A stretch of 64,000 nt of DNA from Myxococcales bacterium (lineage in GTDB: Bacteria; Myxococcota_A; Polyangia; Polyangiales; Polyangiaceae), in assembly GCA_016191785.1 (NCBI GenBank), contig JACPVJ010000126.1:1-64000 (forward strand). The letters run 5' to 3'. The notes beneath the pieces were generated by a model. That model did no database searches, was not told the origin of the DNA, and saw only the letters and a list, made by a program, of their open reading frames with translations. The translations under genes and the position numbers were made by a program. This document shows, piece after piece, positions 24,171 to 31,668 of this stretch (positions within the stretch are counted from its first letter, which is position 1; every line of letters begins with the position of its first letter).

Positions 24171-24310
24171 CGTTCAGTGGTACACTTCAACCCACCCACC
24201 CGATGTTTCCAGCATGCCAAAACCGCCGAAAGGCCGCCCGTTCGCGCAGTGTCGCGCGTTCAGTAGTGCGTCGCCCGGACAAACGGCCCGCCAGGGTGCA
24301 CCCGTTCAGT
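24171..24310. repeat. three CGTTCAGT repeats near the right end of element A
   Basis: The octamer CGTTCAGT occurs at 24171-24178, 24257-24264 and 24303-24310, and a fourth time at 4091-4098 near the left end. The first and fourth share 13 bp, CGTCCGTTCAGTG. In the circle they flank the core. They could be integrase arm sites or replication iterons. Confidence 0.5.
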
Positions 24311-24400
24311 ATCCGTGCACTGGGGCTCTGCCCCTTCTGTGCGCGTCCGCTCCCGAGACCGGACCGGGCGTGCCTCTGCGGCCTCGGGGCGCCGGCCTGA
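24203..24400 (+). CDS. possible small zinc-ribbon protein
   Basis: Up to 65 residues from ATG 24203; GTG at 24296 would give 34 residues. The end reads LCPFCARPLPRPDRACLCG, a CxxC...CxC zinc ribbon. The upstream part is basic. The motif supports a real product, but the start is unsure and codon signals are weak. Confidence 0.4.
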   Translation: MFPACQNRRKAARSRSVARSVVRRPDKRPARVHPFSIRALGLCPFCARPLPRPDRACLCGLGAPA

Positions 24401-24528
24401 GCTCGCCGGACCCCTACGTCCGGCTCCGGGCGCTGGTCGCCGAGCTCGACCGGACCCGGGACGCGCGCATCGCGGCCCGGGCGGCGCTCGCCTCCGGGCG
24501 CTTCTGGCGATCGGGCGGTGAGGCGTGA
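24370..24528 (+). CDS. short helical protein, unknown
   Basis: 52 residues from GTG 24370. The frame is also open upstream to 24142. The helix VRLRALVAELDRTRDARIAA is charged and regular. The next gene's GTG overlaps its stop, which supports it as a coupled gene; the start could lie at a CTG overlapping the previous stop. Confidence 0.4.
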   Translation: MPLRPRGAGLSSPDPYVRLRALVAELDRTRDARIAARAALASGRFWRSGGEA

Positions 24529-24944
24529 GCGGGCGGGACCCTGATTGCTCGTGCGTCGTCTGCTGGCGATGCGCGGAGCGCGCCGAGCTGGCGCGCGCGC
24601 TTCAAGGGCTCGTGGGGATGCGCATCGAGCCCGGGCCTCGCTGTCCAGGGTGCGGCGGCCCTGCGCTCGGCGGGAGCGGAGGGGCGGAGCCGTTCTGTTC
24701 CTGGCGCTGCCGGCGGGCGGCCTCAGACCACGAGCGCGGAGATGATGCGCTTGGCGAGCGCGAGCGCGGAGCACGGGCTCGATGCGAGGACGCCTTTTGT
24801 CACCCGAGCGAAAGCGCTCGTGTGAGCAGTACCCCAAGCACTTCTGCTTTGGGGGTTCGTGGGAGCATGCAAGGAGAGAACAACATGAGTGAGAACAATG
24901 GGATGGGTGTGAGTTCTGGGATGGGTGCCGAAGGAGGGACTTGA
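24525..24944 (+). CDS. Cys-rich right-end ORF; circle-state upstream part of the left-end gene
   Basis: 139 residues as integrated, GTG overlapping the previous stop. N-terminal Cys clusters (CSCVVCWRCAERAEL; CPGCGGPALGG; FCSWRCRRA) form one or two zinc ribbons similar to the one at 13720-13830. An internal ATG at 24885 has GGAG eight bases upstream. Both starts are in frame with the att core and with 3964-4892, so in the circle the frame continues for 310 more codons. In the integrated state it stops within the tRNA 3' end. Two hairpins lie inside (24805-24820 and 24831-24855). Confidence 0.55.
   Translation: MSGRDPDCSCVVCWRCAERAELARALQGLVGMRIEPGPRCPGCGGPALGGSGGAEPFCSWRCRRAASDHERGDDALGERERGARARCEDAFCHPSESARVSSTPSTSALGVRGSMQGENNMSENNGMGVSSGMGAEGGT
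24831..24855 (-). terminator. hairpin downstream of tRNA-Leu
   Basis: ACCCCAAGCA and TGCTTTGGGGGT pair with small bulges around CTTC. On the minus strand it lies about 70 bases beyond the tRNA 3' end and could end its transcript; on the plus strand it lies just before the strong ribosome-binding site at 24873. No U tract is present. Confidence 0.35.
24873..24887 (+). promoter_or_regulatory. strong ribosome-binding site and ATG with no complete gene when integrated
   Basis: GGAG (24873-24876), eight bases, then ATG (24885). As integrated it opens a frame of only 19 codons ending in the tRNA gene. In the circle the same frame runs on through 3964-4892. The site is therefore best explained as the initiation region of the split left-end gene. 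Confidence 0.6.
24924..24942 (-). repeat. attR of element A (19-bp core within tRNA-Leu 3' end)
   Basis: Identical to 3945-3963. The copy here restores the acceptor stem and the 3' strand of the T stem of tRNA-Leu, so the host keeps an intact gene. Confidence 0.88.
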
Positions 24945-25009
24945 ACCCACACTCCCTTGCGAGACGCGGATTTTGAATCCGCCGCGTCTGCCAATTCCGC
25001 CACTTCGGC
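24926..25009 (-). tRNA. tRNA-Leu (anticodon CAA)
   Basis: 84 nt read on the minus strand. Acceptor stem GCCGAAG pairs with CTTCGGC, with discriminator A. The anticodon loop is TTCAAAA with anticodon CAA. There is a long variable arm as expected for Leu, and a T loop TTCAAGT. CCA is not encoded (ACCC follows). One T-T mismatch is present in the T stem. The 5' 43 nt come from the att core shared with element B and the 3' 17 nt from the core shared with element A. The native promoter is now about 7.5 kb away beyond element B. Confidence 0.93.
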
Positions 25010-25010
25010 T
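24967..25010 (-). repeat. attL of element B (44-bp core, tRNA-Leu 5' half)
   Basis: 44 bp from the anticodon loop through the tRNA 5' end, plus one base, identical to 32504-32547. The minus-strand frame of the B integrase crosses it in frame, encoding KWRNWQTRRIQNP, the usual peptide read from tRNA-Leu sequence. Confidence 0.9.
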
Positions 25011-26346
25011 TTTGCTGGTTTGCTGCTGGTTCGCGACTTGTACCTGACTCTTTTGGTGCGGGTCTAGGGGCAATCGCGGGGCAATGAAAGAACTCGGGGA
25101 TCGCTTCGTCCAGGGGCGCGAGCCAACCCAGGCCCAGCTCCTTAGCCGATCGGGCGGCCCTGCGGTAGCGGTTGATCATCTGGCTGGACCGATGCCCGGT
25201 CCGGTCTGCCACCCAGGTCTCGGTCTGCCCGGTGGCAAGTGCAAGCGTCACGAAGGTGCCGCGGAGGTCGTGGGCTCGGAGCCTGCCCCGGTTCGCGCCC
25301 TTCTCGATCAGCTCGAGGCGGTCGACGCCTGCGGCGGCCACATGGGCCCGAAGCCGTTCGGCCAGCTTTCCCACCGTGATGCGCTCGCCGGCCTCGTCGC
25401 AGAACACCAGGTCGCCACGCTCCAGCTTCCGCAGCTCGCACCACTTCAAGAGCGCCCGCCGCACGTCTTCACCCATGGCCCAAGTGCGCGGGTCATCGGT
25501 CTTGTTCTCGTCCAGCGCGACGGTTCCGCGCTCCAAGTCGATTTCGTTCCCGAGCCTCATCTCCGCGGCCTCGCCCACGCGCGCGCCCTCGCGGTCGCAG
25601 AAGCCCCAGAACACGCGCCACTCGAGGGGCGTGGACGAGCAGCCGAGCAGCTTCGCGTCGTCCGCGGGGTGCAGGTACGGATAGGCTGGTGGCTTGCCCG
25701 GCTTCGGAAGCCAGCCACGCGGCAACGGGTTCGCCTTGATGAGCTTCAGCGGGTAGACCGCGAGCGAAGCGACCCGGTGGACGAGCTGCGCGTAGTGTCG
25801 CCGCGTGGCTGGCCGCTTCGCCACGGCTGGCAGGTGTCGCAAGACATCGTCAGCGTGCTCCACCGTGAAGCAGTCGATCGAAACGTCCCCGAGCTTGATG
25901 CCACCGACGTCGATGGCGCAGAGCCGCTTGAGCCGCGCGGCGTCCAGCTCGGAATCCTTCGCCCTCACGTGGTCCGGGTAGCTCTTGTGGAGCTCCCCGC
26001 TGGTCCACTGCTCCGCGACTTGGCCGAAGGTACGGACGGCCCGCGCACTGTGGGCCACCAGCTCGCCCCCCAGAAGCTCGCCGGCCACGTGCACATGCCC
26101 GGGCAGCCAACTGGGCGGGTCCGAAGCGGCGCGCTCGAGCAACTCGATGGCCTTGGGGTTCCCGAGGACGTTGGCCTTGGTGAATCGTGCCGCGATTCGC
26201 GCCAGCAGCGCGGCGCGCGCGTTCGCTTCGCCTTCGGTGCGACAGGTCGGGAGCTGAAACGTTGTGCGCTTGCCCCCCACTCGGACCCGACAGGACAGCG
26301 ATCCATCCGATGCCCGTCTCACCTCGCCCGTGGCTTCACGCGCCAT
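24967..26346 (-). CDS. int: tyrosine recombinase of element B, 3' end displaced by integration
   Basis: 460 codons lie between the ATG and the end of the att core. Catalytic residues: R256 (GARVGEA), H359 and R362 (HDLRGTF), H385 (TGHRS), Y394 (INRYRR). No stop occurs before the core. As integrated, the frame reads on through tRNA-Leu into element A to 24187 (719 codons in all). In the circle it continues into 32503-32243, adding 86 residues and stopping properly, for a 546-residue protein. Integrase genes with the attachment site inside the 3' coding end are known from Myxococcus phage Mx8, where the integrated form has altered activity. Confidence 0.92.
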
Positions 26347-26544
26347 GGCGGCCTCCGGCGGCGTGCGTTAGCTTCTGCATTGCTCGTGCCTCTCGTCCAG
26401 GTTCGGGCCCTGTCCCCGGCTGTTAGCGCAGCGCGGGGACGGTTCGTTCTAGGATAGCCACTTCGGGGGCGATGGAAAGGGACACACGCCCCGCCGCACC
26501 GACCGGGCTTGACGCGGCCGGGCATCGGCGGGACACGCCTGAGC

Positions 26545-27063
26545 ATGCGCCGGGCTGTGTTGGTGGTGATGCTCGCTTGCAGCAACTGCGTTCGGGCTCG
26601 TCCGACAGCGCCGCCACCGGTCGCCTTGCCTGTCGAGATGATGTCGGGGCCCGACGGCAAGCCGGCGGCGTTCATCCGCTGTGGTGCCCGGGCTCAGGAC
26701 TGCTTCCGCATCGCCGGGCTGCTGTGCCCGAACGGCTACGCCACCCACGACCGCGACAAATCGCTCGGTCCGACCCATGTGGCCAGGGGTGGAACCACGA
26801 CAATGGTGGACAAGACCGCGGTTCACTCGGGCAACACGACCGCCTACACCGAGCAGGACAACACGCTGTTTGTGTCGTGCCCGGGCATTGACGACCGGCG
26901 GCGCGAAATCGAGGCCCGCGATCGGGCCGAGTGGGAGGCGAGCGAACGCCGCTCGGCCATGCCGCCGCGTTGCGGTTACACGTGCGCTCCGCAGCCCCGC
27001 GAGTGCCCGTTTCTCGACAAGGACGGCTGCTACAAGCCCGAGTACGAAGTTCCGCCGCAGTAG
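26545..27063 (+). CDS. small lipoprotein, cargo gene of element B
   Basis: 172 residues, the only plus-strand gene of element B. MRRAVLVVMLACSNC is a short signal peptide with a lipobox Cys at about 12. The mature protein has about 10 Cys, some in pairs (CGYTCAPQPREC). It is divergent from the integrase, with a 198-base gap that probably holds both promoters; no clear -35/-10 pair was fixed. It may be a surface or exclusion protein. Confidence 0.6.
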   Translation: MRRAVLVVMLACSNCVRARPTAPPPVALPVEMMSGPDGKPAAFIRCGARAQDCFRIAGLLCPNGYATHDRDKSLGPTHVARGGTTTMVDKTAVHSGNTTAYTEQDNTLFVSCPGIDDRRREIEARDRAEWEASERRSAMPPRCGYTCAPQPRECPFLDKDGCYKPEYEVPPQ

Positions 27064-27170
27064 GCGCGCGACGCCAACACTTCGCAGAGCTGGCGTCGGA
27101 ACCAGCCAGCGGGGGGCCATGCGAACCGTCTCGGCACTCGGAGAGGCGGCTCGAGGGAAGCCACCCGAGA

Positions 27171-27662
27171 TCACGGCGTTTCCCCGATCGCCAGCAGCAG
27201 CGCAGAACGGGCGTCCGTGTTCGCGAGCAGCGCGGCACACAGCGCCGGCCACGCGCGCCGATCGCCCGCGAGTTCTTGTGCTGCGCGCCGGATGAGTTCG
27301 TCGTCAGGAAGCTGGTCCATGCCTCCCGTCTCGCATTGCCGCTCGGTCGCGCGGCGCGCGAGCGAGGCGTTTGCGGCGTTCGAGACGATTAGCCCGGCAG
27401 CGCGGACGCGGACCATCGCCGGCTGCTCGGTGTCCGTTGCAAGTTCGACCAGCACGTCGACCGCTTGCGCGGCCGCGCAGTCTAGCCGCGCAACAACGTC
27501 CACGAGGCGGCCGCCGACAGCCGCCGAGTAGCGCGCTGCGAAGCCAGGCTCGCGACTCCACCTCCAAACCGTGCCTCGGCCCACGCGCAGCTCGCGCGCC
27601 GTTTCGGGCACGCTCTTGCCCTCAAGGAGGAGCCGGAGCGCGGCGTCTTTACCCGGTTCCAT
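27171..27662 (-). CDS. HTH protein resembling phage small terminase subunits
   Basis: 163 residues. An N-terminal helix-turn-helix (GKSVPETARELRVGRGTVWRW, residues about 15-35) is followed by EPGFAARY and helical repeats, like the homeodomain-type phBC6A51 / small-terminase-like proteins of phages and their satellites. In SaPI-type satellites a private small terminase redirects packaging. Equally it could be a plain regulator. Overlaps the upstream gene by 14 bases, so it is the end of the minus-strand operon. Confidence 0.6.
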   Translation of the reverse strand: MEPGKDAALRLLLEGKSVPETARELRVGRGTVWRWSREPGFAARYSAAVGGRLVDVVARLDCAAAQAVDVLVELATDTEQPAMVRVRAAGLIVSNAANASLARRATERQCETGGMDQLPDDELIRRAAQELAGDRRAWPALCAALLANTDARSALLLAIGETP

Positions 27663-27918
27663 GTTCGGTCTCGCTTGGTCCCCCGGGTGCGCTCTCGTCT
27701 CTCAGGGCAGCGACCATGGCGGACCCGTGCCCGCGGGCCTTCATGATGGAAACGGTCATCAGCGGTTTGATTGGCGTGGCGCCTTCCGGCCGAGGTGGCC
27801 GGGGTAGTGACTTCTCGTTCGGCTCGATGTCAGCCAGCCTCCCCGGCAGATCGTTGGCGGAAACCACCTCGACGTCGGGCACCCCCGCGCCCTGGCTGTG
27901 ACCGGTCCGGAGCGCCAC
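27649..27918 (-). CDS. small protein of the primase operon, unknown
   Basis: 89 residues from GTG 27918, whose G overlaps the last base of the upstream stop; an ATG at 27951 would overlap the previous gene by 34 bases. Pro/Arg-rich and without a motif. Coupling to both neighbours supports it. Confidence 0.45.
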   Translation of the reverse strand: MALRTGHSQGAGVPDVEVVSANDLPGRLADIEPNEKSLPRPPRPEGATPIKPLMTVSIMKARGHGSAMVAALRDESAPGGPSETEHGTG

Positions 27919-28283
27919 TAGGCGGCCCTCCCGGGGCGATCCGCGGGGCAATCGGTGGCCGTGGACGGCAATCCAAGCGTGTTCTCCGCACCGTCCCCCG
28001 GACTGTTAGTCCGTCGCGTGAGCCCGAGCGCCTGCCGGACAGCTGCCGCGGGGTCGGCCGGGCCAGCGGCGACCGCGGCCGGCTCGACGCTGGTCGAGGC
28101 CACCCGAGCGAGCGCGGCCATGAACTCGCTCGCCACCACGAAGCGCTTTCGCCCGTGTCCGACGAAGCGGACGCCGAGCTCGCTCGCCGCGTCGCGGACC
28201 CAGCGCCAGGGCGCACCCACCGCGCTCTCGGCGTTCGCTGGTCCGAGCAGCATCGGGGCCACCGGGGACTTGGGGTCCTTCAT
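27918..28283 (-). CDS. small DNA-binding protein (excisionase-like helix-turn-helix)
   Basis: 121 residues, ATG overlapping the previous stop (ATGA). WRWVRDAASELGVRFVGHGRK and RFVVASEFMAALA fit the winged-helix pattern of MerR/excisionase-like proteins (turn helix, then a short beta wing). The C-terminal half is low complexity. It could promote excision or regulate the operon. Moderately supported. Confidence 0.5.
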   Translation of the reverse strand: MKDPKSPVAPMLLGPANAESAVGAPWRWVRDAASELGVRFVGHGRKRFVVASEFMAALARVASTSVEPAAVAAGPADPAAAVRQALGLTRRTNSPGDGAENTLGLPSTATDCPADRPGRAA

Positions 28284-28546
28284 GCTCGCCACCCCTTCCC
28301 GCCGGCGCGGACAGCCACGAGCCGAGCCCCATGGAACACCTCGAGCGCATCTCTCACCGCCGGGTGCTCTCGGACCTGCCACTCCACCTCGAGCAGCCGA
28401 AGCAGCTCGGCGCGGTGCTCACGAAGCAGAGCCATGGAGCGCTCGACGTCACGCGGCTTAGGGCCAGCCACGCGGAGCTTCCCCCCGGCCGCGGACACCA
28501 TGAAACCGCGTTCCCGAAGCGCGGACAACGTCTCGGCGGGGCTCAT
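28280..28546 (-). CDS. small protein with TubC-N-like fold pattern
   Basis: 88 residues, overlapping both neighbours by four bases. The sequence LSALRERGFMVSAAGGKLRV then LREHRAELLRLLE matches the short pattern seen in phage/plasmid proteins next to primases and in TubC docking domains. It probably partners the primase-helicase. Name is by resemblance only. Confidence 0.6.
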   Translation of the reverse strand: MSPAETLSALRERGFMVSAAGGKLRVAGPKPRDVERSMALLREHRAELLRLLEVEWQVREHPAVRDALEVFHGARLVAVRAGGKGWRA

Positions 28547-31023
28547 AGCTCCACCTCGAAGGCGGGGGCCGGCCGTTCCGGGGAGGCCGCAGCGGAAGCG
28601 CCGCGCGGCGCCCCTTGGGACATTGGGACAGGTTGGGACACGTTTTCCCTAAGAGCCCCCTTAGCGAGAAAACACTTTGAAGAGCTCTCGGGGGCTGCTG
28701 TCCCTTGCTGTCCCAATGTCCCTTGGCCGACTTCGTCCGGGCTGAGCAAGCGGACGTTTTTCCACAGTCGAATGCTGCCCGATTTGCCGCCTTCGACCTT
28801 ACGTTCCGCCAGCTTCGCGCCGAAGTCTCGCGGGCCGATCGGATTCCTCACTCCGCTTTCGCGGCACCATTCTTCGTATGCCGCGCGGAGGTCGCGCTTG
28901 CTGACGGTGGCGCCGGCCTCGAACGCGCAGCACTCCGAGAGGAACCCGCCGACCACGTCCATCTCGGCCCGGTAGTCCGCGGTGGAGCGCTCGACGGCGG
29001 CGCACCGGCCGAACCCCTCGCGCTGATAGGCGAGGCAGCCAGCCACGGCCCAAGCCAGGACGGCGGCAGCGTGCTCGGGCTCTCGGAGCCTGCCCTTGAT
29101 GCTCGGGTCCTGCCTCTCGGGTGGGATGACAGCCGTCAGCGGAATCCGACGCATCCTGGCCCACATGCCGGCGTCGTCGTCGCGAGCCCTCGGGGCATCG
29201 TTCGCGGCGAGTAGCAGCGTGAAGCTCGGGCGGAATGTGATCTCGCTCTCGAACTTGGCGGCGGCGGTGATTTCGTCGCCACCGGTCACGCGCTTGACCA
29301 GGGCTTCGTCCCACCGGGCGCCCTTGCGCACCTCGACGCTGGTCACCAGCCGAGCGCCGGCCAGCCGCACCAAGTCGCCGCGGTTCCCGCCAACGGTCTG
29401 CCGCTGTAGCCATGTCTCGAAGTCAGCGCTGGCCGCGTAGTCCCCGAACGCGCCGTGGAGCGCCTCGAGCAGCGTGCTCTTGGCCGTGCCGGGCTCGCCG
29501 AAGACGAAAAACAGGGCCCGCTCTAGTGGTTCGCCAATCAGCGAATACCCGGCCACCCTTTGCAGGTAGGCGGCGAGCTCGGCGTCCCCGGCGGTGGCGT
29601 CGTGGAGCACGCGGTCCCACAAGTCGCTCCGAGAATCGGGGGCGAACGGAACCAGGGTGCTCTTCGTGATCAAGTCCGAGCGCCGGTGCTCTCGGAGCTG
29701 CCCGGTGCGGAGGTCCACCGTCCCGTTGGGCGCGTTCAGGGTCCAGGGGTCCGCATCGAGCGCGTTCGCGACGATGGCCACTCCGGGCTCGGTCGCGGCG
29801 AGCTTGACCATGGCGGCCATCCGCTCGGCGCTCTCGCTCCGCATGGCGTGCTTGGCGACCGCGCTTCGCTGCTCTTCGGTCGGCGCGCGCGCCGCTTCGG
29901 CGAAGATGGCGCGGACGGTGTCCTTCCCGAGCTGATAGACATGCCTGGTCTCGTCCCACTGCCAGCGCTCGCCGGACCATGACAGCCACTTGCGCCGTTG
30001 CGGCGAGTAGCGGACCGACTCCCGGTGCTGCGCCACGAAGCGCTCGCCGTTGCCCAGGTCGGTCAGGTTGAAGTCGCCTGCCATCGGTGCAGCGGTCTTG
30101 CCGCCCGAGCTTGCACTGCTCTTGGGTGTGGCCGACGGTCGGGCCTCGGCTTCGGGGACGTCGCGCGGTTGGCTTCGGCTCGCAGCTAGCGCGCTCGCGA
30201 TCGTCCTTTCAATCTCGCTCTGCCCCAGGCCGGCCGCTCTGCCCGCCCCGCACATGGCTTCCCGCACGGCGACAGCATCGAGCGCACCGCTGGCGACGAG
30301 CTGTCCGAGCCCGAAGGCTTTGGCGTTCAGCGTGGCGTTTCGCTCCCCGTTCTGCGCGCTTCGCACTGCGGCGATGGCGCTGTCCATCGCGCCCTCGAGG
30401 TAGCGACGGCGACGCTCGAGGTAGCGACGGCGACGCTTATCGCTCTCGTGACCTACGCTCGGCCTTGATGTCGGCGCGGGCTGCATGGGCTCGAGATCTC
30501 GGCGGTGTTCCGCGAGCGCTCGGTCGGGGTCGAGGGTTTCCCCGGTGAGGTCGATGCACTCCACGTCCCCGCTGGGCATGAACCAGAAGCGGCTCGGGTC
30601 CTTCGTCTGACCGTCGATGCGATGGCCGGCGGCCGCGGCGCGCTTTGCTGCCCACTGCCAGAGCTCGGCGTGTTCTTCCGGTGTGACCGACCGCGCGAGC
30701 GGGAGCACCACACGGAAGCGGTGAGCGTTTTGGGTGTGACTCTTCGTGGTGTGGATGAATCCGTAGAAGCCACCCCAAACCTGTTTCGCGGCATCGAGCG
30801 TCGTGGCTCCCGAGTCGTAGTCGAGCGCGATGGCGGCCACCTCGCGGACGTTGGCTTTTTTGCGCTCGTTGCCCTCGAAGACAGCGGGGCTCCACCCAGG
30901 CTGCTCATGCTCGCCTCTGAAGCGGCGGGGCTTGCGCAAGAGGTCGAAGGTCTCGGCCCATGGCGCGTCGCGCCGCTGGCCGGTCGTGGCCGCGAGATTC
31001 CGCCAGAGCGTGACGCTGGCCAT
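28543..31023 (-). CDS. P4-family primase-helicase
   Basis: 826 residues from ATG 31023; an ATG 43 codons upstream is in frame but adds low-complexity sequence. N-terminal primase-like region (about 30-170) with ALDYDSG and HRFRVVLPLA. A linker follows, then D5-N type sequence (YSPQRRKWLSWSGERW) near 370-420. The SF3 helicase has Walker A GEPGTAKS at about 508-515 and the downstream LLAANDAP and MWARMRRIP motifs. The C-terminal winged helix is at about 715-770. It would start and unwind the element's own replication after excision. It leads the minus-strand operon. Confidence 0.88.
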   Translation of the reverse strand: MASVTLWRNLAATTGQRRDAPWAETFDLLRKPRRFRGEHEQPGWSPAVFEGNERKKANVREVAAIALDYDSGATTLDAAKQVWGGFYGFIHTTKSHTQNAHRFRVVLPLARSVTPEEHAELWQWAAKRAAAAGHRIDGQTKDPSRFWFMPSGDVECIDLTGETLDPDRALAEHRRDLEPMQPAPTSRPSVGHESDKRRRRYLERRRRYLEGAMDSAIAAVRSAQNGERNATLNAKAFGLGQLVASGALDAVAVREAMCGAGRAAGLGQSEIERTIASALAASRSQPRDVPEAEARPSATPKSSASSGGKTAAPMAGDFNLTDLGNGERFVAQHRESVRYSPQRRKWLSWSGERWQWDETRHVYQLGKDTVRAIFAEAARAPTEEQRSAVAKHAMRSESAERMAAMVKLAATEPGVAIVANALDADPWTLNAPNGTVDLRTGQLREHRRSDLITKSTLVPFAPDSRSDLWDRVLHDATAGDAELAAYLQRVAGYSLIGEPLERALFFVFGEPGTAKSTLLEALHGAFGDYAASADFETWLQRQTVGGNRGDLVRLAGARLVTSVEVRKGARWDEALVKRVTGGDEITAAAKFESEITFRPSFTLLLAANDAPRARDDDAGMWARMRRIPLTAVIPPERQDPSIKGRLREPEHAAAVLAWAVAGCLAYQREGFGRCAAVERSTADYRAEMDVVGGFLSECCAFEAGATVSKRDLRAAYEEWCRESGVRNPIGPRDFGAKLAERKVEGGKSGSIRLWKNVRLLSPDEVGQGTLGQQGTAAPESSSKCFLAKGALRENVSQPVPMSQGAPRGASAAASPERPAPAFEVEL

Positions 31024-31135
31024 CGTGCCGCCACCTCGGTCTCGGTCCGCGTGCCGCGGGGAATGCGAAGCAGCGCCGCTTGGACGAACCGGGCGGCGAG
31101 CCTCGGGGATTGTCGCGCTGACGTGAACCGACCGG

Positions 31136-31396
31136 TCACCGGCCGACGGCACGGAGCGCCTCCCGGCTCTTGGCCTTCCCGTTGACGCGAACGAACTCGA
31201 CCACCGCCCGACGGCAACGGGCGTGGCGAGGCATGATGCTGGCCAGCCGAATCACACGAACGGTGTGAGGGCTGACGCCGGCAAGCCCGGCGACTTCGGC
31301 GTCGCTCAGGCCGTGAACTTTGGCAATCTGCTTGAATCTCTCGATTGCGGATGTGTCGTTGTTCGGCTCGCCTGCGTGGGCGGATTGGTGTGCCAT
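31136..31396 (-). CDS. small helix-turn-helix regulator
   Basis: 86 residues from ATG 31396. RFKQIAKVHGLSDAEVAGLAGVSPHTVRVIRLA is a Cro/C1-type helix-turn-helix at residues about 22-55. The rest is basic. It lies just before the primase gene on the same strand and may be the element's repressor or activator. Confidence 0.65.
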   Translation of the reverse strand: MAHQSAHAGEPNNDTSAIERFKQIAKVHGLSDAEVAGLAGVSPHTVRVIRLASIMPRHARCRRAVVEFVRVNGKAKSREALRAVGR

Positions 31397-31485
31397 CGTG
31401 GTGCTTCCGTGGTCACGACACAGCGGTCTCGTGGACTCGCCTGCGTGACGACTCGGGCGCAAGGCGCCCTCGGTTTGTGCCCCAC

Positions 31486-31635
31486 GGTCGTTTGACCAGA
31501 CCGGACGGTTGCTTCGCTGTCGCTAGGCTTCTCGTAATTGCTCAGGTCACGGTCCCTGCCGGTCGTTTTGCCAGACCGGACGGCTGCCTGAATCTCGCCA
31601 GGCGTCTCGTGAATTCAAGGGACACGGCGCCCTTT
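31486..31635. repeat. two imperfect 75-bp tandem repeats upstream of the HTH-primase operon
   Basis: Units 31486-31560 and 31561-31635 both contain GGTCGTTT(T)G.CCAGACCGGACGG followed by CGCTAGGCTTCTCG or CGCCAGGCGTCTCG. They fill the 272-base gap upstream of the HTH gene, where no other feature was seen. Possible operator or replication-origin repeats. Confidence 0.5.
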
Positions 31636-31668
31636 CAGCCGCAACTCTGCCGTGCCACTGCTCGCCCG

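Larger units (their letters stand above)
3945..24942. mobile_element. integrated element A, candidate tailless temperate phage (about 21 kb)
   Basis: Bounded by a 19-bp direct repeat that is the 3' end of tRNA-Leu(CAA). Inside are a tyrosine recombinase, about 38 mostly plus-strand genes chained by 4-bp stop/start overlaps, a RadA-like ATPase on the minus strand, a late block with a LysM protein, membrane proteins, a possible capsid protein, a lytic transglycosylase and an amidase-like protein, and a lipoprotein cargo gene at the right end. No terminase, portal, sheath, tape measure or tail fibre was recognised. Several products end in hydrophobic anchors. The borders are firm; the virion type is inferred. 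Confidence 0.85.

Noticed and set aside
24187-24966. The 719-codon integrase frame as one normal protein
   Set aside because: Beyond 24967 it reads through a tRNA gene and antisense to element A genes. It is a by-product of integration, though such a form may be made.
25084-26457. A plus-strand gene opposite the element B integrase
   Set aside because: It is the complement of a clear tyrosine recombinase with all catalytic residues.
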